Positions 19,868-32,432 of a stretch of DNA of 55,748 bases are shown here, in pieces. Below the pieces are notes generated by a model. That model was given only the letters and a program-made list of their open reading frames with translations, had not been told where the DNA came from and made no database searches. The first letter of the stretch is position 1, and each line of letters starts with the position of its first letter. Source of the stretch: Polychytrium aggregatum (lineage: Eukaryota > Chytridiomycota > Chytridiomycetes > Polychytriales). The position numbers were made by a program, and so were the translations under genes. The stretch lies in contig NW_026516404.1 of the NCBI RefSeq assembly GCF_025602895.1, positions 1 to 55,748 of the forward strand, written 5' to 3'.

Positions 19868-22800
19868 ATGCTGAGCGACTCTCAAGCAGTCCACCGGGAC
19901 TACAATATCGATAAGCCACTGCCGGAGCTTCCTGATGCCGACAGCGATCTCAGCTCGCCACCGCCGTTGCCACCACCGGTCCCCAAGAGCCAGTGCCAAC
20001 GCCAGACCAAGCGCTCGTCTCTGCGGGCGCTCAAGGGGATCCGAATGTCGCTCGATGGGGCGGCCCGAGGCATGTTCGTAGCTCGGGGAAGCCCGCAAAC
20101 CGGCGACTGGTATGTGGAAGCCTGCGTAGCTCTTGGCAAGGTGCCAGAGTTTCGGCAAAGAGTGTCGCTCGGGCAATGTTCGAGCAACGTTCGAACGTCG
20201 ATCGAATACCTGGTTGTTTTCGTGGGGGGGGGGACGCATTGGCTCACTGTCTGCTGGTGCTGCGTCGGCCCATTGCCGATCCGCCCTTTCCCGTCGCCGT
20301 TTGCATAATTCTGCTCGAGCCCCGTCTTTCTCTCCGATACTCTGGCTCGCTTCATCGTTTGAACCATCGACCCACATTGACACATTGGCATTACTCTCCC
20401 TGCTCGCATTTCATCCACCGTCGCTCGCGACTCCACCGCCCGCCCTGGCTTGCATATTGTCGTCACAGCCCAGACTTGCGAACTCGCACGGTCTCGGAGC
20501 CATTTCTGAGTCCCTTTGCTGGCGCTGTTTGGCGTCGGCCGCTGCGACCATCGGACCGCCAAAACATCAGCCAGGCCGACATCTCGACCATAATTGCGGA
20601 GGAATCCAGTCTGTCGGAGGACGGCCATGATCCCAACGGCTATGATCCCAGCGACCATGGCCCCAGCGACCATGACCCCAAGAACCACAAAGCCCCCACC
20701 ATCCGTCGACCCAGCGACCACCGAACCACCACCGATCTCCACTCTGCGCTCTCGCTTCGCTCCGAAGGATACAACTTTACAACACCGTCGACCCTGGGCT
20801 CGTCGCTGCCGCCGTTTATGACGACCGGGGCTGGGATTGAAGCCGGGCATGCACTCGAGTCTGCGTCTGCCCTCACGTCCGAGCAGTGCTTCGAGGTCAG
20901 CCCCGTTTCGGAACATGCCCATGTTGAGCCGGTCTCGCAGGCCATTCGGAATTGGGCGTTCTTGCGTCTCTACCATCAGCACTACTCGTCGCACGACCCG
21001 CTGCAGCAGCAGCGTCCAAGCCTCAGCGACCTTTTGCAGCCCCACTGTCGGTCTCCCGACAGCGTCCATGCAGAGTACAAGGTGGGTTGCCTGCTCTTTC
21101 GGGGTGTGGATGATGCATACTTGAGGCTCTCCACGATCAGCCTGCTGACGAGCCCATGTTGAACCCTTGATCGACGCGGCTCCATGCAGGCGTTTTCTGG
21201 CATCCTCTCATGGCTTCATGGGGCACCGGACCGAGGGTTTCCGCTCTACGCTCTCTGGGTGCCGGCCATCCGGACCCTTCAAATTATGACCCTGCGGCTA
21301 CTCGGCGCACCCGCCATCGACATGGGCGTAAGTAGCGGGGCTAGACATTGTGTCCTTGGTGTGCATCGGGACTGACAACGTGACTACGTCGCATGGCCTG
21401 ACAACAAGTCTGCATTACACCCCGGCAATGCAACTGGATTACATCGGTAGACGTCCAAAATCTCGACTCGCCTGCGACGGTCCATCTTGCTGATCAGCAG
21501 TCTCGAGTACAAATGGTGGGAGCCTGTCCTGCAACTACCGACACTGGATCTAGCCGCTCTGGTTCTTGGATGTGGTTTTGTCGATGAGTCTATGGGCAAA
21601 TTGCAGCACGTTATATCCCTGCAGCGCACCCTATCCTGCAGCTCACCATTGTGTAATGTTCTTACAGTCACTACAACATTGCGCAAGCCGCGGCATTTGG
21701 TAATTACTCGTGGTGACTGAGGTCGTCGTCTCATCACCGAGGAAGCAGTGTTCGTTCCGCGCAACTCCCCGCCCGAGTTCGTTGTCTCCACATCCTTACG
21801 GCCTGATACTGATGCACTGCTTTCTGGACGTATCCATCGATCGGACAGGTGATTTGGTCCATGGCTCGTGGAAGTACCAAGTCGAGAGCCTGAAAACACC
21901 GCCGTCGCCGTCGCCGCCGCCGATTTTCGATCCGCAAGATAGTCGTCTCACATCACAGGAGCGCAGTGCTCTCGAGCTGGTTGCTGCTGCCAGCCGACTG
22001 CCCTCGGAGGCAACACCGGAGCTCCGCCAGGCTGTAAGGTCAAACTTCAGTGAGGACGTTTTCCAGCAAATCGTCTGTATCTCGGCCGCCTGTGCTTGGA
22101 CCGATGCTGTGACGGTAAGCATTCCGAGGCATCCCAGGCATGAGTGGGCGATCCGTAGTGTGCGGGCATTCATGCTCGTAGTTGTGGAGAGAGAAAGAGA
22201 TGGATCCGGCTCCATACCACTCGCTGCTGACGCCGCTTCGCCGTTGCAAAGGATGCCCTTGGTGTCGAATTGGATCCATCGCTCATTGCCTGGACCCAAG
22301 ATCAACTCGGCGAGCTTGGCTTTTGGGACAAGACACGGCATATGCCCCTCGATTACGGCGGTGAGGAAGACCCGGAGTCACCAACGAGCCGCTTATCGGA
22401 CTCGCGGACGCCCGGGAAACGGCGTGGCATTGGCATTGGCCGGGTCCGGGACCTGCTCCATCTGCTCCGAAGCATCCAAGAAGGCAGTGCGATGGAGGCA
22501 CGGTGGCTGAGCGAGTTCCCTGCAGGTAATGCCGCTTTGCCGGTGATGAAACGAACCATTTTCCGACTCTTGCTGCGTTTGAGACGGACCATGCGAACAA
22601 CACTATGCGAACAGCACCATGGAAAACGTTGCTATCCTTACCGACGCCGTCGCCGCAGTATTCTTTTGGGGGGGGGGTTTGCCTCCACCGGCGGGTTGCA
22701 CTCGTGCTCTAACGCCAGTACTCTGCTGCCCATCGCAGGACGTTCGAGGCTCAACTCCTGGCTGCAAGCCACCCTGGGGTTCCAGCCCGAGTACATCGTC

Positions 22801-23358
22801 CAGATCCTCAACAAGGACATCAAGCGCGCCGTATGCTTCGCATTATGGCAGTTCTTGCTCCGGCCGAGCCACTACATCGATCCGTGCGTCACAGCAACGT
22901 GCGAGTCCGAGTGGTCCAACCACTCCAAGATCTTGATGTGGTTTGTATTCAGCGTCACGGCCGGCAACAGGTTGCTGCAGGGCCATGCGGCCTTTGTGGC
23001 CCACAAGTTCCGACTCCCAACGCACTTGCTGATGATCGCCAAGGCCGGGGGCTCTGTCGGCGACCCCAAGCTGGACGTGGCACTCAATTTCGTCCGCCGG
23101 TCGGCGAGTGCAGAGCGATGCTTCTCGCGCCAGTCGTCCATCGAGCTGTTCCAGTCGATGCGGGCACCCGAGGGCGTCATGGAGTTCCTTTCGGTGCTGG
23201 GTCTCCTGAATATGCTCCACCGGCTTTCAGGCATGCTTGCGGCCGATCCGCCGCAGTTTGAGCCCGAGGTTCGCGAGTATCTGGCTTCGGCCGGCGGGCT
23301 GGGTCTCGGCCTGCATCCCAGCGAGGCCCAGGCAGGGTGTGCGAGCGCGCTGCGATAA
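19868..23358 (+). CDS. Uncharacterised protein, possibly AhpD/carboxymuconolactone-decarboxylase-like
   Basis: Reconstructed exons: 19868-20109, 20571-21081, 21190-21327, about 21722-21848, 21943-22114, 22252-22525 and 22739-23358. The junction into the fourth exon is unresolved and an extra small exon is possible there. The N-terminus is Pro/Ser-rich and disordered, with a short DPSDHGPSDHD repeat. The C-terminal 400 residues are helical, with blocks SRLTSQERSALELVAAASRL, VCISAACAWTDAVTDALGV and a final LPTHLLMIAKAGG region. This order resembles AhpD-like alkylhydroperoxidase-fold proteins, but I see no CxxC catalytic pair. Activity is therefore doubtful and the assignment tentative. Introns 1 and 3 are long (461 and about 394 bp). 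No function is proposed. Confidence 0.6.
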
Positions 23359-24259
23359 GAGGGCAGCGTCTGATCGGTATCCGGCCGCGCCGATGCCACC
23401 CCCAATAGACATGTCCATGATCGGGCAGCATGGACCAGCGACGCTCAATACTATGCATATCCGATATCATGCACTTTGACAGTAGCCGCCGCCCCCCCCC
23501 CCTCGCTGAGACGGATGTGGTCTGTCGGCCCAAAGCCGCTGCCCGAACCAATGGCCAGACCGTCGCCCACCACTCGCTGCTTGCTTTCCCTTTTGCATCA
23601 CATTGCAGACGCCGGGGTCAGCGAGCACCAGACGCGCTGGCCGTTGTGCTGAGCCGAGCTGAGCCAGGAGAAGTGGCGGCCCAAAGCAAAAGGTCAGAGC
23701 AGGCAGCTGTGGCAGGTGTGGGAGAGCATAGGGCAGATGGATCCAGTCGACCGCATCCCCCCCCCCGCATATCAAATCGCCATCGGCGGCTGTTCGTGGG
23801 CTCTGCGCGGCCATCCACAGCGATCCCACAGCGATCCCACAGCATGTCCATGGGCTTTCCGTCCCTCCCCGCTGCACAAGCGCAATCGCCCGGCGTCGCT
23901 GCGTCCAGTCGATTTGTTTGCGCACTCGCCCCCTGCGAACACAGCCGGCGTGCTCAGCCGATGGCGCTGTCTCCGATGCAGTGGTGTCGCCTGTCGCCTG
24001 TCGCCTGTTGCCTGTCGGTTGCTGCTTCTGTCAGGACGCTGTCGCTTCCATCGGTCCTTCGCCTCCCAACCCCTCCCATAAAACCCCCCCCCTCGGCGCT
24101 TCTCGCCTGCTTTGCCTGGCATCCCTCTTGCTGTCTCTGAGGTGTCGCTGCCCCGGGCCTCATCCATTTCCCCGCTCCCCTTCGGCCTTTGCTGGTTTCC
24201 TCAGCAGCCCAACCAGTTTCGACCTCTCAGCACACCGCCCCAACCCTCTCCCGGACGGC
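23359..24259. other. Promoter region of the TIR/ankyrin gene
   Basis: C/T-rich on the plus strand with several poly-C runs (23487, 23758, 24085), a tandem CGATCCCACAG pair (23819-23842) and CTGTCGCCTGTCGCCTGTTG repeats (23990-24015). A CCATAAAACC stretch near 24075-24085 might serve as a TATA element. No gene is supported. Confidence 0.45.
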
Positions 24260-27200
24260 ATGCATGCCTCGGCTGCCATGGCGTCGGCCCAAGCTTCCCG
24301 GAGCTTCCGAACATCCTCGATCTACATGGACCAGCACCAGGCCCAGCGAGATCCGACTCTGCCTCCGCGATCGCACTCACGGGCCTCGCACATCTTCACC
24401 CAGGATCCCCGCGAATCCCGCGAGCTCCACATCCCTATAAAGGACCACTTGCTGGAGCGCCTGATCGAAATCGAGGAGACTCGGTTTGCGTTCGAGAAGG
24501 AAAAGGTTAGCCGGATGGATGTGTGGATCCTGTGCTTCACAGACAGCAGGGCATTGGGGATGTGCAAACGCCATGAGCAAAGCAGCGGCCCACAGGTCGA
24601 TTGGGTTGCTGGGTTGTCTGTCGGTTTTGTCTCCTCAGCATTCGCCGGCTTCTCATACCCTCCTCGTTCCTGTGTTAACCTCCGTTTTCCTGGCCCTGCC
24701 TCGCAGGAGCAGCGCGAGGCCATCTTCCGCCAGCGGATGCTGTCCATTGCCGAGTCGCAGTTCACCTTCGACATGCAGAAGGTAATGATCATGGCGCCCT
24801 TGGCCGGCTCTCCAAGCGCCATTGAGGCCAGCCCCACCCTCCACAACCCCTCCTCGTATCGCCAGCGTCGTATCGCCAGCGTCTTTCGCCAGCATCTTTC
24901 GCCTTCCCCGACCCATTCCCTCACTCTTCCGGTCTCGCTCGCATGTGTGGTGGTGGCTCCACCTTACCCTCCCCATTCCCGCCTGCGCCGTTTCCGTTGC
25001 TGGAGCGCTGACCGCCCCCCGTTCACCCACCCCCCTCGTCAACGCTTCTGACATCGGCGCCCGCTCCATCCACAGGCACAGAAGGATCGTGATACTCAGC
25101 AGCAGTTGCGCAACGATGTATTGGTGAGTTCTGGCTGCCGGTTCCACCGGGCGAGTGTGCTGCTGCCTCGGCGTCACCGTGGGCCTCCAGCATTGATGTC
25201 AAGTGGTGTTTGTGACAGGGATCCTTGGTCGGCGTGCAAAACTCGCTCTCGGGACTGGTGAGTACTTGGACCTCCAATGGCCTGGCTGCTGCCGGTCCAT
25301 GCCCATGCTTGCGGGCCCTGTTCATCTGGTTGGGCGGTCGGATACAGCCGTCTTTGGCTGCGGCGAAAGTATCACGACCGAGAACGACGTCGGGCTCACC
25401 TGCTGCATCCCTGCAGGAGCGTTCGCTGCTGTTCTTTGTCGACCAGCTCGACCAACGGGTCCATGCCCTCCAGTCCAACATGGTGGCCCTGCAAGCTCAG
25501 GTCCTGACCCGAACCGACCCACAATCATCCGCGGGCGCTGCCGCTCCTGTGCGGCCCCGCACCCACTCGCACCCGAGCAGCGAGTCGGGCGGATCGTCCA
25601 CCAAGGCCGTCTCGGCTCGAGCTGCGGCTCCGGCTGACGCCCCGGCCAGTCTCCCGCCCTCAAAAGCACTGAAAGTGTACTTTAGCTATTGCTGGGCAAA
25701 CAGTCGGTATGTAGGCACCGCCATCCGCATCTGCGAACCACGCGCTCATTGTAGGGCCGATCGAAGAAATCTCGGTCACAATGACCTGTACGAACACGAT
25801 ACCCGCCGGCCAAGCAGACCAATTGATCGTATCGAGCTCTCTCACATCCATGAACAGCGATCAAGTTGCTAAAAACATCCAGGCTCAGAAGGCCAACCGC
25901 TCGGATTTGGATCTTTGTGGGCTGTAAGTACTCGGCCGCGCGAATCACAAGTGCTGGGCCTGGCCGGAGACGATGGACTCAATGGCTTCCCATGTGGCAC
26001 CGCAGGGGATTGAATGGGTTCTTCACGGAACATCGTGTGGGACGGTAATACTTTTATATGACTGATGTGCTTGGCTGTGCCCTGTTTCTTCCAGCTTGGA
26101 CCCGCGTCGACTGGCGATTGCGCTGGTCAGTGCGACAAAATACGAGCCATGGCTTGACGTGAGCGAGCTCGACATCCACAACGAAGGCGAGCGGATGAGC
26201 GAGCGTTTGGATGCCATCGAGAGCAAAGGTAGGCATGCTCAGACCCATGCGCGCATCATCTCAACCCACGAACTGTATCGGCAGGCGATCTCGCCCGACC
26301 AGACGACGCAGCCAACGCATCGATGCAACTCAACCGACGGACGGCCGTGTGACGCTCGCTGTTTCCTTTCGTAGCCGAAGTCTTTGTGGCGTTTATCTCG
26401 GACGAATATGCCGCCAGCAAGGCTTGGTGAGTTGGCTCGCTTTCATGGACGCTAATGGGCCAGCAAGCATGGCAGCAGCGGGACAATGCAGAAGCAGCAG
26501 CCAGAGACAGAGGAGTACGTGCGAATCTTCATCGATGCCGGCATGCTGATCGTGCGTCCTTGTGGCCTTGGGCCGTCCAGCCGACAAGAGTTTTACCAAG
26601 CCGTCAAAAAGAACATCATTATAATACCGATCATTGGTGGGTCTGGCGGTCCGAGTTGGCGCATGCTCATGTAAACGTCGAACCATCGGATCCGCACCAA
26701 TGGTCTGACGCCGGTTTCGTTTCCTGTTAGTGGGATTGTCTTCGGCCGAGAAGCAGAAGTTTGTTTCGTCCAAGCTCACCAAGTAAGGATCATACAGGCG
26801 CAGGGTCGTCGAAGCGGCGTCGTCCCCGCCCTCCATGGCTCGGTGAATCCAACTCCCTTTTCTTTCTTTGTTCAGAAAACTCGATCCTTGGAAAAGCACA
26901 AGTGTTCGATTCTACCTCGCCGGTACCTCGTAAGTAGCGCCGAGCACACGGCTACCCCTGACCTCTCTCACTGACATGATCCACGAGTCTGGGGTGATTC
27001 TGAAGGGAGCCGATGGCGGCGTGCTTCAAGTCGTCGCTGCGATTTGGCACCCTTGGGTGTGCTCAGCATGTGATGCGATTTGCCGCTCTCCGTTGCCAAT
27101 GGCCGACGTCTCACGCAACATCCCGTCAATGGCACGCCTGTCGCTAGATACATCGATGCCAGAGTGTCCTCTTTCGCCGACCTGGAGTCCAAGATGGCAG

Positions 27201-30200
27201 AGATCCTCGCTGTGATCCGCGCCAGGATGGACAAGCTCTCACAGGAGCGCATTCGTCGCCAGCACCACCATCAGAGCCACCCCGAGCATCCGCCCGAGAC
27301 GCTGTTGGATGCAGTACAGGCAGGCAACCGCCAGGCCGTCCAGTTCATGATGAAAAACTCGGCCCAAACGGCAAGTCTGGTCCGCCAGGTCGACACACGC
27401 ACCGGACGGACGGCTCTCCACTTTGCGGTGCTCGACAACGACCTGGAGCTCTGTATGCTCCTGACTGCATCTCAGGCGCAGCTAGATGCCGTCGATAAGC
27501 ACGGCAAGACACCGCTGATCCTTGCATGTGAGCGGGGCTTTGTCAAGATTGTTCAGTTTTTGCTCGAATCCGGCTCGGCAGTCGATGGAGTCGACGGCAG
27601 CAAGCTCAGCCCGCTCGCTGTAGCTGTTCAGAACGACTACGTCCAAGTTGCAACTGTCCTGCTGCAGTACCACGCAAACGCTCGCCTCAAGGATGCCCAC
27701 GACGAGACCCTGCTTCACAAGGCTGCTGAGATGGGCCACGCCAAGCTGATCCCGCTGCTGCTGAATGAAGGCTGCGAGCGCGACGCCAAGACCCAGGATG
27801 GGTCAACCGCCCTGATGCTTGCCGCTCGAAACGGCCACGCTCATGTCGTTGTGAATCTGATCGAGCACTCGGCCGATGTCAACGACCGCCGCTATGACCA
27901 GCTGACTGCCCTGATGGTGGCGGCACACGGCGGCGAGCTCGAGGTGGTGCGCGCTCTTGTCGAAAGCGGCGCCATCATCAACGAAGGCGACGACGACGGG
28001 TACACCTCCCTGATGCATGCCTGTGTCGGAGGCCACCCTGATGTTGTCAGCTACCTTGTCGAGCACGGCGCCCTGCTGACCTCGGAGTGCAACAACGGCT
28101 GCACTGCCCTGATGCTGGCGGCCGAAAACGGGCACCTGCGCGTCGTCAAGTTCCTGGTCGGCAAAGGTGCCTCGCTGGACCAACAGAGCCGAGACGGCTG
28201 GACGGCGCTGATTGCCGCCGCTCAAGACGGGCAGATGGCCGTTGTCGAGTATCTGGCCCAAGCCCAGGCGCCCCTGGATCAAGCCGACAACGATGGATGG
28301 ACGCCCCTGGTGCATGCCTCCCGAAACGGCCATTTGAATGTGGTGCAGTTCCTGGTCGAAAAGCAGGCCAAGATCAACCTGGCGACCACAGACGGACGCA
28401 CGCCGCTGACCCAAGCCTCGCTCAGCGGGCATCTGGAGATTGTCAAGTACTTGCTGCAGAAGGGAGCTGTGGTCAACCAGCAGCCCGACGAGGGCTGGAC
28501 AGCGCTCATGCTGGCAGCACAGAATGGCCATCTGCATGTCGCCAAGCACCTCGTCGAAAGCCAAGCCTCACCCGCACTCGAGAGCAAAGATGGACGAACG
28601 GCTTTGATCCAAGCGTCGCTGAACGGCCACCTGGAAGTTGTCCAGTTCCTGATCGAGAGCGGCGCCCTGGTCAACCAGCAGCCCGGCAAATCTTGGACCG
28701 CGCTGATGGTCGCTGCCCAGAACGGCCATCTCGAGGTCGTCCACACGCTGCTGGACAATCAAGCCAACGTCAACCAGCAGAGTAGGGACGGGCGAACGGC
28801 GCTGATCCAGGCGTCGCGCAACGGACGCACTGAGGTCGTTAAATACCTCATCGAAAAGACCGCCGAGATCGAAGCAACGACCAAAGACGGATACACCTCG
28901 CTGATGGTCGCCGCCCAAAACGGACATGCCGACGTGGTCGAGTGCCTCCTGGAAGCCGGTGCGGTCGTGGAGCACGAATCAACCGACGGCTGGACGGCGC
29001 TCAAATATGCTGCGTCGAACGGACATGTGCAGGTTGTCCAACTGCTTGCCAAACAAGCCTCGTCCGTGAACCAAGTCACCCGAGACAGCTGGACGGCGCT
29101 GATGGTCGCGGCCCAGGGCGGCAAGCTCGAAGTCGTCAAGGTCCTGTGCGAACACAACGCCGATCTGTCCTATGGAGCCGGCCGCGGCCTGACGCCGCTG
29201 ATTCTCGCTTCACAAAACGGTCACCTGGATGTCGTCGAATACCTCTTCGAAATGGGATCGAACATTATCGAGCAGACGGTAGACGGCTGGACGGCGCTGA
29301 CAACCGCGTCTCAGTACGGCCAGTACGCCGTTGTGCAGTATCTGATCCAGAAAGGTGCGCCGGTCAGCGACGAAGACGAGCTTGGCTGGACGGCGTTGAT
29401 CTATGCCGCCCGCAACGGCCACCAAACCATCGTGCGGATCCTGGTCGAAAGCGGCGCGCTGATCGGCCACAGGAGCCGAGACGGGCGCACGGCCCTGACG
29501 CAGGCATCGCTCAACGGCCACCTGGGTGTGGTGCAGTACCTGCTCTCGAAGGAGTCGCTCGAGGCGCAGCAGCCGCCGGACGGATGGTCGGCTCTGATGC
29601 TCGCCGCGCAGAACGGACACTTTGAAATCGTCAAGGAGCTGATCGACCAGGGTGCCGATGTCAACGAGCAGAGCCGAGACGGACGAACGGCACTGATCCA
29701 GGCATCGCTCAACGGCCACCTCAGCGTCGTCAACTACCTGCTAGAGTTTGGTGCCCAAATCAACCAGCAGCCCAACGATGGCTGGACAGCCCTCATGGTT
29801 GCCGCGCAGAACGGACACCTGGCCGTTGTGCAAACCCTGGTTGAACACGAGGCGCTGTTGAGCCAAAAGAGCCGAGATGGCCGCACGGCGCTGGTCGAAG
29901 CCGCTCGCAAGGGACACATTGAGATCGTCAAGTACCTGTGCGAGAAAGAAGCCCTGCGCCAGCCCCGACCCAAGGACATATGGCTTGCCCTGCGACAGGC
30001 ATCGCAGAACGGGCACGTCGAGGTGGTCAAGTGCCTGATCTTCGAAAACAAGGATGTGATCATGAGGCTCGACAAGGGCTCGACGGCCCTCCGGCTGGCT
30101 CTGCAGTACGGACACAGCGAAATTGCCAAGCTGCTGATGGACATGGGTGCCGTTCTCGACAGCAACGATTCCAACGGCGAAGACGCCTTCCTGAATGCCT

Positions 30201-30484
30201 GCCACAGCGGCAAGACCGAGCTGGTGTCGTTCATCATCGAGACAGGAGCCAACCTCAACGTCGTCAACCAGCAGGGCGAGAGTGGCCTGATTATCGCCGT
30301 CCGCGAGGGCCACATCCACCTGGTCAAGCTCCTGCTCGGCACCAACATCAACGTTCGCCACAAGCGCAAGGACGGTGAGTCGGCGCTGTCGCTGGCATAC
30401 CAGCTGGGGCACATCGAGATGCGCAACATGATCGAGGAAGCGATCCGCCAGAACCGCCGGAGCACGTTGCTGTCGATCGAATAG
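24260..30484 (+). CDS. Coiled-coil / TIR-like / ankyrin-repeat protein
   Basis: Twelve exons: 24260-24505, 24707-24781, 25076-25123, 25219-25257, 25417-25706, 25858-25923, 26095-26228, 26375-26426, 26476-26636, 26731-26782, 26876-26929 and 27148-30484. All phases join; 1,517 residues. Residues about 55-185 form a predicted coiled coil (LLERLIEIEETRFAFEKEK, EQREAIFRQRMLSIAESQF). Residues 219-400 look like a TIR domain: VYFSYCWANS (box 1), PWLDVSELDIHNEGERMSER, VFVAFISDEYAASKAC and NIIIIPIIV. The last exon encodes about 31 ankyrin repeats of 33 residues (typically DGWTALMLAAQNGHLEVV). In the TIR fold the position normally holding the catalytic Glu, after the SxxxxC segment, is not Glu in my splice model. 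The acceptor at 26475 has an alternative at 26478. TIR proteins act in immune signalling or NAD cleavage; a sensor role here is inference. Confidence 0.8.
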
Positions 30485-31170
30485 AGCGGTACTTGCGAGT
30501 GCCTCATCGGCTATCCTGGGAGCGGGTGTGATGGCTGCACCGTTTCGCATAATCTCAGAGTTCGCAGCGGTGCATCCCGTCCCTGTGCTCGGTTTACTTT
30601 ATTTTTCTCCTTTTGCTTTTCGCAGCCGCCTCCGGGCTTCCTGCAGTTCATCCGCCCAATCTGGTCTTGTTTTATTCATCTCTATGTTTGCTGGTGTCTC
30701 TTTGGTGTCCGGCATCGATTGTGTCTTGGTCTTGTTGCGCTGCTCCCTCTCCCCTGTCTACATCCTCCCTTCCTTCCGTTCCGTTCCCTCGTGCCTATTG
30801 CCTCCCTGGATCCAAGTTTGATATGATACGAACGAGCGCCTGAAATCCCCCGAGGTGGCTCTGTCCACCTCCTGGTTCTGCCTTTGCTGCCTGGTCGGGC
30901 TACCGAGCAACAGACCATTTTATCAATGAATAAAAGCCAACAACTACAGTTAGCCAACGAAACCAAGGCTCTGCTCCTTCTGGACAGCAGAACTCGGTGG
31001 CTTCGTTTCTCTCCTCGGTCAAGACAGAGTCGTGATTGTCGGTTGTCGCGGCCCTGGTCCAAGCTGAAAAGCCCAGAGAGAAGCCCTTGCCTCATCAACC
31101 CCGGCCACACCGCAATATCGGCCGGCCGACCTTACCGAGCAGTCCTGACCCGCCTCTCCACTCTCGGCCG
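30485..31170. other. Intergenic region after the TIR/ankyrin gene
   Basis: T-rich 3' region on the left, ending in a poly(A) signal, then the promoter of the thioesterase-like gene. No copy of the 3'-flank repeat and no gene are seen. Confidence 0.45.
30929..30934 (+). terminator. Poly(A) signal of the TIR/ankyrin gene
   Basis: AATAAA in ATCAATGAATAAAAGCC, 445 bases after the stop, at the end of a T-rich stretch. Confidence 0.5.
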
Positions 31171-32131
31171 ATGAAATTGCCGGTGACAACGCTGTCGAGA
31201 GCCCTTCGGCCCTTCCCCGTCCAGCTGTCGCTGCCTCTGCACTGGGGCGAGCTCGATGTAGGCATTTCCTTATCAAAATCGCCGACGAAACAGCTCTGCA
31301 CAGGCGGAAAGGGATGGACAAGAAGGAAGATGGACAAGAGGAGGAGGAGAAGGAGAAGGAGAACGATAAGGGCGCCCAAAGATCGTCCCTTCGATGGATG
31401 CAAAGGGCCAGCTTCGAAATCCACAACGGTTCTCGCCTTGGCTCACCCATCGCTGCTCGATTCCCTCCTTCTCCAGGCCGCTGGGTCCATCAACACACTG
31501 TATTTTGCAAAGTTCTTTGAGGCCGGACGTAAGCACGGCGGGTACCGCTTGGTCTGGGAGCGAACGATGACTCGTTCGTGGGCCGATATGCTCATCTGGA
31601 GCATTGGCTGCACTCAATCCCCATCCCTCACCACCTCGACTCGCTCCTCCCTCTTGTACTTTGCTTCTACCTGCCCCACCCACCCATCCCTTCGCAGGCC
31701 GTTCATACTATCTCCAAGTACTCAAGCCGCAAGTGTCTCCATCGTCCTATGCGTCCTTTGCCGCCCCCACCACGATTGGGCCGATCCTCAAGTCGTGCCA
31801 GTTCGAATTCTTCACTCCCGTCCCCTTTGACGGACCGGGCTCTCGTCTCGAGATCGGCACCAGAATCAAGACGCTCCTGGCGGACCGCTTTGTCTGGGAG
31901 TTGGTGGTGCTCTCGAACTCGCCGCGGCTTTTGCAGGCGTCCGAGTCCACATCGGCGCCGGCGTCGGCAGCCGATGGCTATGTTCTGGTCGCCCGAGGCG
32001 AGGCTGTTTCGGTCATGTTCGACTATAGCCTCCACAAGAAGGCACTGGTGCCCTCGGACATTGCCGATGCCATCCGGACCGCGGAGCAGTCCGATGTGCA
32101 GCAGCGAGCCGATCAGCGAGCAGGCGAATAG
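31171..32131 (+). CDS. Hotdog-fold thioesterase-like protein
   Basis: Exons 31171-31257, 31477-31528 and 31698-32131; 190 residues. The core reads LHWGELD, then AAGSINTLYFAKFFEAGR, matching the 4HBT pattern WGDMDxxGHVNNxxYFxYFExxR. The usual catalytic or helix-cap residues are altered (GHVNN is GSINT), so activity is uncertain. The middle part (GPILKSCQFEFFTPVPFDG, LEIGTRI, WELVVLSN) fits the strands of the fold. The start is the first ATG that keeps frame and gives a basic N-terminus (MKLPVTTLSRALRPFPVQ) that could be a mitochondrial presequence. Some fungal mitochondrial translation factors are members of this group. An upstream exon cannot be excluded. Confidence 0.75.
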
Positions 32132-32432
32132 GCAGATGTGGCCCATCGCAGCCAACGCTCCACGGCCAAGCCAGTTTGGTAGCCACTCTCTGGACGGATG
32201 AGTCTCGTTTCCATATCCTCCCCCCCCCTCACGCCGTGCTGTCGTCATCCGAGCCGCTCTCTCTGTCGATCGATTCAGTGAGCGACACTGTGTGTTTGCA
32301 TGGGATGGACAGTGTGTGATGAACACAGTTTCATGTACAAATTTCGTCGCCCTTCATCGAGTCTAGTCACGGAAAGAGCAGGTCGTCACCGCAGAGATCA
32401 ACTTGAAGCCTGTGCGATCGGCGCCGGGTGCT
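32132..32432. other. Convergent 3' flanks of the thioesterase-like and EBP1-like genes
   Basis: A short region with a C run at 32219-32228 and nothing else recognisable. Confidence 0.4.

Noticed and set aside
27803..30550. Several 110-270 codon minus-strand frames
   Set aside because: Antisense shadows of the ankyrin array; they repeat with the same 99-bp period as the sense repeats.
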